A DNA stretch of 64,000 nucleotides from Macrotrachela quadricornifera (Eukaryota > Rotifera > Eurotatoria > Philodinida > Philodinidae), in NCBI GenBank assembly GCA_022393335.1, contig JAJEKB010021800.1:1-64000 (forward strand), in the 5' to 3' direction. Under the pieces are notes generated by a model, which made no database searches, was not told the origin of the DNA, and worked only from the letters and a program-made list of their open reading frames with translations. Positions 56,894 through 64,000 of this stretch are shown here, in pieces; positions within the stretch are counted from its first letter, which is position 1; each line of letters opens with the position of its first letter. The position numbers and the translations under genes are program-made.

Positions 56894-58154
56894 TGTTGTG
56901 GTCAAAATTCAAATTCAGTCAAATTTTAAATTTGCCCAGTCAAAATTCAAATTTGAATTTTGCCTAGACAAAACTGAAATATTTTTGATGAATAGAAGAA
57001 AGTACCGAATAAGAGAATGTTAACCTATCAACCAATTTATTTTTATTTTACAATAGTCTTAAACAAATATCATATGAATTCTAAATTAATTTAGTCTATG
57101 TTTGAGCATTCACTCGTCTTTGAATGACATTTGGTAGAGCAAAAGCTTTTTTCGTGAATATGTCTTCGCAGTACATTTGTTTCGAAAATGACAAATGTGT
57201 TTGGTGAAAATCATTGGGTTCAACGCAGAACTCGGGCCAGGCATAAACATTCGAGTTCGACCAGATACAGTTTCAGATACAAAAATTCTTATCAATGGGT
57301 CCGTATTGGAAGAAAACCTTTGATGCATATAGTCATCGTTTTTTGGATTTCTTTACATTTTTGTTCATTTTATTAAAAAAAAAATCATTAGTTTATTTAG
57401 AAAGAATACGAAAAAAAACAACAAACTCATACTGAGTATGATATCTCAACCTAGTTACTATGAAGTACGGGTCAAAAAATTCTTGTCGATCGGGTTCGGA
57501 TCCAGAAATTCCTGAATCCAATAGGCTCTAACGTCCAGCTGTGGAACCACAAGAATAAAGCTTTGAAACTATGTACCAGTCTTGAAAAATTTTAAGAATA
57601 ATATTTTTAAAAAAGCCTAATCTTTTAACAGGCACTTGAGAAAATGGATATGTAGCCAAACTATTTGCGAATTTAAAAATTGAGTGATCCAATGAATTCA
57701 AGTATACAAACGTTAATAATCTAAAACTAGTTGTCATGATCGAAGCTCGAAAGCTTTATTCTGTTGGTTCCACAGCCGAATATACTTCTACTTTTCGAGA
57801 CAAATATACTGCGAAGACATGTTCATGAAAAAAGTTTTTTGCTCTACCAAATGTCATTCAAAGACGAATGAATGCTCAAACATAGACTAAATTAATTTAG
57901 AATTCATATGATATTTGTTTAAGACTATTGTAAAATAAAAACAAATTGGTTGATAGGTTAACATTCTCTTATTCGGTACTTTCTTCTATTCATCAAAAAT
58001 ATTTCAATTTTGTCTAGGCAAAATTCAAATTTGAATTTTGACTAACATTATATTGGGCAAAATTCAAATTGCAATTTTGCCTAGACAAAATTCAAATTTG
58101 AATTTTGACTGGGCAAATTTTAAATTTGACTGAATTTGAATTTTGACCACAACA
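56894..58154. mobile_element. 1.26-kb foldback element with arms of about 290-350 bp
   Basis: TGTTGTGGTCAAAATTCAAA at 56894 matches the reverse complement of the right end at 58154. Arms (56894-57190 and about 57797-58154) share long blocks such as CATATGAATTCTAAATTAAT and TTGGTAGAGCAAAA. The right arm has an extra CAAAATTCAAATTTGAATTTTG unit. TA flanks both sides. It lies only 6 bases from the preceding element. The central 600 bases show no transposase motif. Confidence 0.85.
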
Positions 58155-58189
58155 TATATACAGATATCAACGTTTAATGTGTTCATTAG

Positions 58190-58605
58190 TTTGGTAGTCG
58201 TATTATCAATATAGAAAAGTTGTACGTTATATTAGCTGTAATCATAATGGAGGACACATAGTGTTCTCGACGAATGGAATACTCATTGATGATGATCTAT
58301 TCACGGTTCATTTCCGTACAAATCAATTAATGCCTACGCACGCAGAGTTACTGAACATTGATCAACAACTTATATTACGTTTACATTTACTTGCTGTACG
58401 AGAAGCTAATTTGAAGAGTCTGATATATGCTCCATGCCATGTCGACATATTTGTGCCTGACGAGTTTCACAAATCCAACAAATGTCTTGTGCTATTAATC
58501 GAATTCTTAAATAATAACTTGTTCAAATTTGAGAACAATTACAGCGTAAATTCGAAAAAGACTGAAGAAATCTTCAACCGTACATCGACAATCACCGATG
58601 TTTGA
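58190..58605 (+). other. Open frame of unknown nature, no ATG at its start
   Basis: The frame is open from about 58190 through SCNHNGGHIVFSTNGILIDD and HVDIFVPDEFHKSNKCLVLL to a TGA at 58603-58605, longer than expected by chance in AT-rich DNA. No start codon precedes it and no family is recognised. It could be the last exon of a gene disrupted by the adjacent foldback element. Confidence 0.35.
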
Positions 58606-59007
58606 CTTTGAATTAAAACGTGACCATCTGATTCACCTTGTTGCCGAGGTGATATGTTAACATTATACTAGCTCCATTCACTTTCAAGGTAGTCTGTAGA
58701 CCAATGACAAACAAAAACCAAAGTTCTGAATAGCGAAGAGACTGTGTAAGAATATTTAAATTATTTTTAAATACACTACTTAATCAGTTTTGCTTTATTA
58801 TTTTCTTCAAAAATAATTTTTACTTTATTAAATAAGAAAATCTTAGTTTGATCTTTTTTCTATAAAAATAAAAAAATTTGTTAACCCTTTCAGGACCGAA
58901 TTTTTTCTATATCAAAAATCGGTCCTTTTTACCAGTTTATTGAATTCGATTAAAACATTTCCGTAAAAACTTCATGCTACTCAAAGGAACTATTTTTCTC
59001 GTCTGTT

Positions 59008-59185
59008 CACACTAAAATAAAATGTGTCGTAACAAGCTCCTCGTGCCACACTTTTATGTGTCGCACCTCTTGCATTCTTCGCTGGGTGCTATAACAACCA
59101 GCGAAGAACGCAACAGATACGACACATAAAAAGTGCCACACGAGGAGCTCGTTGCGATACATATAACACATTTTATTTTAGTGTG
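59008..59185. mobile_element. 178-bp MITE with about 80-bp TIRs
   Basis: CACACTAAAATAAAATGTGT at 59008 is mirrored at the right end; inner blocks GAGCTCCTCGTG and TTCTTCGCTGG also pair. Nearly the whole element is a hairpin. Confidence 0.85.
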
Positions 59186-59522
59186 TTACGCAAAAAACAG
59201 TTCCTAAGTAGAGTATGTTATGCTTGATCGCACTTGCACTTCCAGTGTGCTACGATGAGCCTATCTCCTTCGCGTTCCATTGACATGCAAATGCATTCCA
59301 CCATGCAATTGAAAAGCAGATTGTGACGACGCTAATTTACACTTCTGTTGCAAAGGACGTTTTTCAAAATTTATTTACTGAGCGGCAAAACAGAGAGACT
59401 TAGCCACCGAAACCAAATAATTCAACTATGATAATTCAGTCTCAGCTAATTGTCTGTAGTAGATAAACGAGTTAGCTATAAATGCATTGAAGAAACATAC
59501 ATGTAAAAGCCGAAAAGACGCT

Positions 59523-60390
59523 TCAACTATTCAACTTTCTAATTCGGCTATTCAACTATTCAACTATTCGGCTATTCAACTATTCAACTATTGGAATATC
59601 CGAATAGTTGAATATTCGAGTATTCGGCTATTCAACTATTCAACTATTGGAATATCCGAATAGTTGAATATTCGAGTATTCGGCTATTCAACTATTCGGC
59701 TATTCAACTATTCAACTAGTCGGCTATTCAACTATTCAACTATTCGGTTATTCGGGTGGGTGAGGGTAAGGGTGAAAGCACAAAGTAGCCGTCTTTGGCC
59801 CATAGACCCAAAGTGAGGATGGGGTGAAAGCACAAAGTAACCGTTCTTGGCCCACAGACCCAAAGTGAGGGTGAGGGCGAAAGCAGAAAATANNNNNNNN
59901 NNAGCCGTCCTTGGCCCACAGACCCAAAGTGAGGGTGAGGGCGAAAGCAAAAGGTAGCCGTCGTCGATCCCCAGAGCCAAAGTGAGGGTGAGGGACAAAC
60001 CACTAAAGCATCGAACAGCACGCAAAACCGCAAGCTCATGGTGAGAGCGAAATCGACGAAGCATAAATCACTCGAGTATTCGGATATTCGAATACTTTAT
60101 TAGTTCCATAGTTGAAAATTCGATTAATTGAATACTTGAATACCCGAAAAGTTGAATAGTTGAATAGCCGAATAATTGAATAGCCGAATAGTTGAATAGT
60201 TGAATAGCTGAATAGTTGAATAGCCTAATAGTTGAATAGCCGAATAGCCGAATAGTTGAATAGTTGAATAGCCGCATAGTTGAATAGCCGAATACTCGAA
60301 TATTCGGATATTCCAATAGTTGAATAGCCGAATACTCGAATATTCAACTATTCGGATATTCCAATAGTTGAATAGTTGAATAGCCGAATC
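59523..60390. repeat. Large palindrome of 8-bp minisatellite arms around a GC-rich core
   Basis: The left arm (59523-59755) is built of CTATTCAA / CTATTCGG octamers; the right arm (60065-60390) is built of the reverse complement (TTGAATAG / CCGAATAG). The core is a GC-rich tandem array. Open frames through it are artefacts of the repeats. Confidence 0.9.
59760..60010 (+). repeat. GC-rich tandem array of about 50-60-bp units with GTGAGGG, containing an assembly gap
   Basis: Four copies of a unit with GAAAGCACAAAGTAGCCGTC and GGCCCACAGACCCAAAGTGA followed by GGGTGAGGG. Ten Ns at 59893-59902 mark an unresolved join, so the true copy number is unknown. Confidence 0.9.
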
Positions 60391-60619
60391 GGCTTAACGA
60401 TTATTACACTACTGAAAAGTGAATGTCTTTCACTTAACTCATGCCTGTTGCCGAACTTCATACTGACATCCAATGCAAAAAAAATGACAGTAAGAGGTGG
60501 ATATCCTAACAATGACAGCAGATGCTCTGAAATTTCTGAAAGATACGTAAAAACTGGAACATATCATAACCTGTGTGAAATTTCACTCAAATTCTCCCGC
60601 TGGTTATTCTAAGCCCCTC

Positions 60620-61515
60620 TCGATCCTTCTCAGGACCTAAGAGTATGTTATGAAAAGCTTTGCACCGCTAACTCGTGTGGTGTCCGAATGTATAAAAAAC
60701 ACACAATTCCTTCTTTGTATATATAGATTATGAGCTATGAGAAATGGACTATTATCTCACTTGTTGCCTTCTTCATTCGATGGATATTTTCATTCATATA
60801 GTTGTTCTTCATTTTACACATTCTGTCAGTCTTTTTCGAGTATCCTAAAATGTCCTGTGTGCAATGGCAAAAAGCGTAGGTTCTTATTTATTTTCATCCT
60901 TGAATTATTGAGAAAACAATCATATGCATAAATTCCCTGGAAAAAATATTTATTGTAGTAAATCTAACAATAGGAGGGGGCAAACACTCCTCAGGTGAAA
61001 ATTTTGGGTCGAAAACTACCCTATTGTTTTGCTCTGGTTGAGAGGGTATTCTGTGCAAGTTTTCTTTCCATTTCCACGTATTGTGTCCGAATGAATAACG
61101 AATACACAAACAGATAGACATTCTTCTTCATATGTATGGATTAGAAATCTCCAGTTTTCACATTTAGACCAAAGAATAATCGATACAAAATGATTAATTT
61201 TAGAGTCATACCAAATTCGCTAAATTTCCGGAAAATTGACGTGAATTTCATTACGATATGGCTTCATGAAATTTCATCTTCACCCTCACCCTTAAGACCT
61301 AGGAAAGCACCGTAAAAAGTTTGGTAATTTCAGCTATTATAGCACATCTGGGTAAGATTTTACCCACACCCCACAACTATATGACCATGCCAACTCCCCG
61401 TCGACCTCCCTCGGGATCCGGAGAAACATTATGGAAAATTTAGTGACGCTAGCTTTTACCGGTATGAGTTATAAGCGAACAGACAAACTTTCTTCTTTAT
61501 ATATATAGATTTCTT
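60620..61515 (+). repeat. Three tail-like repeats ending TATATATAGATT or variants
   Basis: Similar phrases end near 60728, 61135 and 61511: an ACAAACAGATAGACATTCTT-type stretch, then a CTTCTTTATATATATAGATT-like end. Such tails resemble the 3' ends of RTE-type retrotransposons, here as 5'-truncated copies. The superfamily is a guess from memory of the tail form. Confidence 0.4.
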
Positions 61516-63440
61516 CTTTTGATATATAAAAGATAAGATTTTTTTTCTTGAAGTCAATAGGGTTAATTAACAGAGGGTGTACTTAGCTATATCTATATGA
61601 ATAAAAAGCTTGTATATGCCCCTACCATCAATGAAAAAATCAGCTCATTTGCTTAAGCCTTAATGAAGATATTTAATTTTTTTCCTTTGGTATGTGACTT
61701 TCGGACCGCCCTGTATTATGTTGTTGGGATAATCTTGGGTCCTCAAGTACTATACAATGGAGTATCCTTAGGTCATCACATACTATATATTGAAGGTATT
61801 CTTGGGTCATCAATAGGAGTAGCACTTTAAACTTTAATTAACTCTTTGAGTCCCGACAACACATATATGCGTCCGAGTCCAGTTATTTGACAAAGGTGCT
61901 TCTATTATATTCTTTAATTGTTTAGAACATCTTTTTATCGTTTACTAGGTGATGTCAGACAAGTATAATCGTTCTTTCTTTCCTTTTTACTTATTAGTAT
62001 TAAACATCTATATTCTAGCGCAATCCAGTACAATCATTTTTCTTTCGTCTTTTGTTTGTATTTATTACCTACTATTCTCTCTAATGCTCTGTGGTTGGTT
62101 TCTCTCTTTCCGTAAAGTTCTATTTAGCTCCATCTTACCTAGAAAATCTGGTAAATTCTTTCCGTTCCTAATCCATAGCGTATATATAACCATTGTTCGA
62201 ATAGTAAAAGACAAGCGTAAGAATGAAGCAAATATATATTTCTTTGAATAATAACTGTATACTTCAACGACACATCTTACATGTTTTCACAATGACAACT
62301 TCAGAAAAAAGAATTTAACTGAACAAGAAATTGAGGAAGTTATGAATGACTCTCAATCCGACTTATCATCAGAAAATAAACTTACAATAATATGTTAATA
62401 GTATGATCAGGTCGACTAAACATTCTGTTCTTTGTATAAAGAAAGTTGATTCCTCCAGTGAGAATGGAGTAAACGAAGACGATTCAACAATTTTAAAAAC
62501 TCTTATATTTTTTTAATCTTTGATCATAGTTTCGCGCAAACGAAAGCGTAAATCTATTCAATTCTCTTTGATTCATATGAAAAATATTTTAAAAGTACAC
62601 ATATGTTTTAAGAGAATAAAATTTGCAAACAATATATTTATGATGTTCAGCATTCTCTACCATTTCTTCAATAGTAATTTACATGATCTATCGTGTGTTT
62701 TATTCATCACTCCATTGCAAAACTTTAAAAAAGTAATTCATTTTTAAAACAATATAGAAAGAAAATGAATTTCTTTATATTATTACATATTTTAATGATC
62801 TAACATTTCAATTCAAAAAAATATTTCTCTTGATAATTTCAATACATTTTCTCTTTTGTGATGATATTACCAGATTGATATATGATGTTAACTGTATAAT
62901 TCAACGTAGTAAACAAGTTAATTTACAACAAATTTGTTCTATAGAAAACAATCATTACATTATTATAATCGTAATTTAGTTTCTTTTTTTTGTTTTAAGT
63001 TGATTAAACCTAGTCAATATACTGAGTTGAGGGTATCCTCAAAAGTCTCCTATTACTAGTATATCCGAAGAACTTGAGGATACTGCAGTACCTTAAAGTA
63101 CTTTTAATTACGTATAAGGTGCTCGGACGAATATCTTCATAGATTGCGTCTAGCAAATGGGTGTTTGTAGCCAATTCGGTAACCATATCGGATATGTTGC
63201 TGAGATTTTCACAGTACATGGCTATCCTGAACTTAGTATTTCCTCTAAGATTGATTATTCTATTAGTATCTTTCAATTAACTAAACAGATAATAAATTTA
63301 TTTTTTTTAATATTTTCATTTTATTGAATAGTTTTAATAACCGGATAAAAATAACTAACATACAACAATAATTCAATATTAATATGAAAAAAAAGAAAAG
63401 ACAGTCTAAAATAATTAATTTGATCAATTCATAATCATAT
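61516..63440. other. AT-rich tract, no firm gene
   Basis: A 100-codon T-rich frame at 61952-62251 looks like composition rather than a gene. 62315-62400 reads NLTEQEIEEVMNDSQSDLSS, an acidic stretch reminiscent of the N-terminus of piggyBac-like transposases, but nothing downstream supports it. Confidence 0.35.
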
Positions 63441-63444
63441 TCAT

Positions 63445-64000
63445 CTAACTATTAATTTCTTTGAGTTCATGTGCAGGAGTAATATTTTTTGTCACATTGA
63501 ATTTATGATTTATTATTTTGTCATTATTATTAAGTTCAATATTGTAAAAATGTCCATAATTATTGATTAACCATAAATAAGCTTTAAATATCCATACACC
63601 AATAATGGCTCCAATAATTGGACCTATTATTGGAACAATAAAAAAATAATTATGTGCACGAAATACATTATTCCATCCATAAATAAATGATCCAAAAAGA
63701 CGTGGACCAAAATCACGAGCCTGAAATATAATAAAAATAAAGAAATTTTGATTTAATAAACAAATAAAGAAATTCATACAGGGTTAATTGCACCTCCTGC
63801 ATTTATTGAAAATGCACTAGTTATACCAATAATAAATAATGTAAATGCAAATGGTTTTGCAACTTGAGATATGAGATTATTTAAATCCTATATTTAATAT
63901 TAAAATAAATTTTTAGAAAAAGTAATTTCTTTAAAATCTTTCTCTTACATATGTAAGTGACATGAGAAATATCATAAGAAACGCAGTACTAACTATTTGA
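63445..64000 (-). CDS. Aquaglyceroporin, 3' part (runs off the window)
   Basis: Exons: 64000-63949 (partial), 63887-63780 and 63720-63445, with clean GT..AG borders. They encode a membrane helix (QIVSTAFLMIFLMSLTY), then ALTLFIIGITSAFSINAGGA, and the second NPA loop split by an intron: INP followed by ARDFGPRLFGSF. Asp after NPAR is the aquaglyceroporin signature (glycerol and small solutes besides water). The last helix contains VPIIGPIIGAIIGVWIF. The cytosolic tail ends HELKEINS. The first NPA box and the first helices lie beyond the window. No lesion is seen in this part. Confidence 0.85.

Noticed and set aside
59732..60316. Overlapping frames with repeated FGYSTIRLF or LTLTLG-like peptides
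   Set aside because: Translations of the octamer and 50-60-bp arrays, some crossing the N gap.
61952..62251. 100-codon hydrophobic plus-strand frame
   Set aside because: T-rich composition gives Phe/Leu/Ile by default; no motif and no conserved context, so I left it out as a gene.
1..64000. CRISPR arrays or bacterial operon structure
   Set aside because: No regularly spaced identical repeats with unique spacers; genes have spliceosomal introns and AATAAA signals, so this is a eukaryotic nuclear sequence.

Overview
This window looks like a nuclear genome segment of a small invertebrate, most likely a bdelloid rotifer. The intergenic DNA is AT-rich. Genes are cut by very short (about 45-60 nt) AT-rich GT..AG introns. 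The protein set is animal: symplekin, CCT zeta, PRIM2, neuralized, Rabex-5, a CNG channel and an aquaglyceroporin. There is also an NHL-repeat gene and an F-box fragment of the style I associate with bdelloids. The species call is inference from style and was not tested by alignment.

Layout. 1-4995 is a complete Mutator-like DNA transposon with 47-bp terminal inverted repeats (TIRs). It carries a damaged MULE transposase, an OTU cysteine protease, and a divergently transcribed, NSF-derived single-ring AAA ATPase. 5-11.5 kb holds degraded coding sequence, including a CNG-type channel pseudogene and a Rabex-5 pseudogene. 11.5-23.8 kb is almost gene-free and rich in foldback repeats, followed by an NHL-repeat pseudogene (23.8-24.6 kb) and a TA-flanked non-autonomous TIR element (24.7-25.8 kb).

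27-39.5 kb is a direct tandem duplication of a CCT6-symplekin block. The left copy is a truncated, insertion-split pseudogene. The right copy has CCT6 with two in-frame stops and symplekin with frameshifts and lost splice sites. Between the copies lies an intact intronless trypsin-like protease gene (30.1-31.6 kb). 40-43 kb has a broken neuralized/RING E3 gene followed by an intact PTAR1-like prenyltransferase alpha-subunit gene. 44-52 kb has PRIM2 (5' end not found, with a MITE abutting its first visible splice acceptor) and the 3' part of a GTPBP1/2-type GTPase gene. 53-55 kb has an F-box fragment and short membrane-protein reading frames. 55.5-61.5 kb is a repeat zone: two adjacent TA-flanked inverted-repeat elements, a MITE, a large minisatellite palindrome containing an assembly gap, and retroelement-like tails. 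The window ends inside an aquaglyceroporin gene.

No shared pathway links the host genes. The functional story is (i) an element whose three genes could form one mobility module and (ii) host genes decaying in a repeat-rich neighbourhood, presumably because functional copies exist elsewhere. The genes that still read cleanly are the OTU protease, the NSF-like ATPase (start unclear), the trypsin-like protease, PTAR1, the visible part of PRIM2, the GTPBP fragment and the visible aquaglyceroporin exons.
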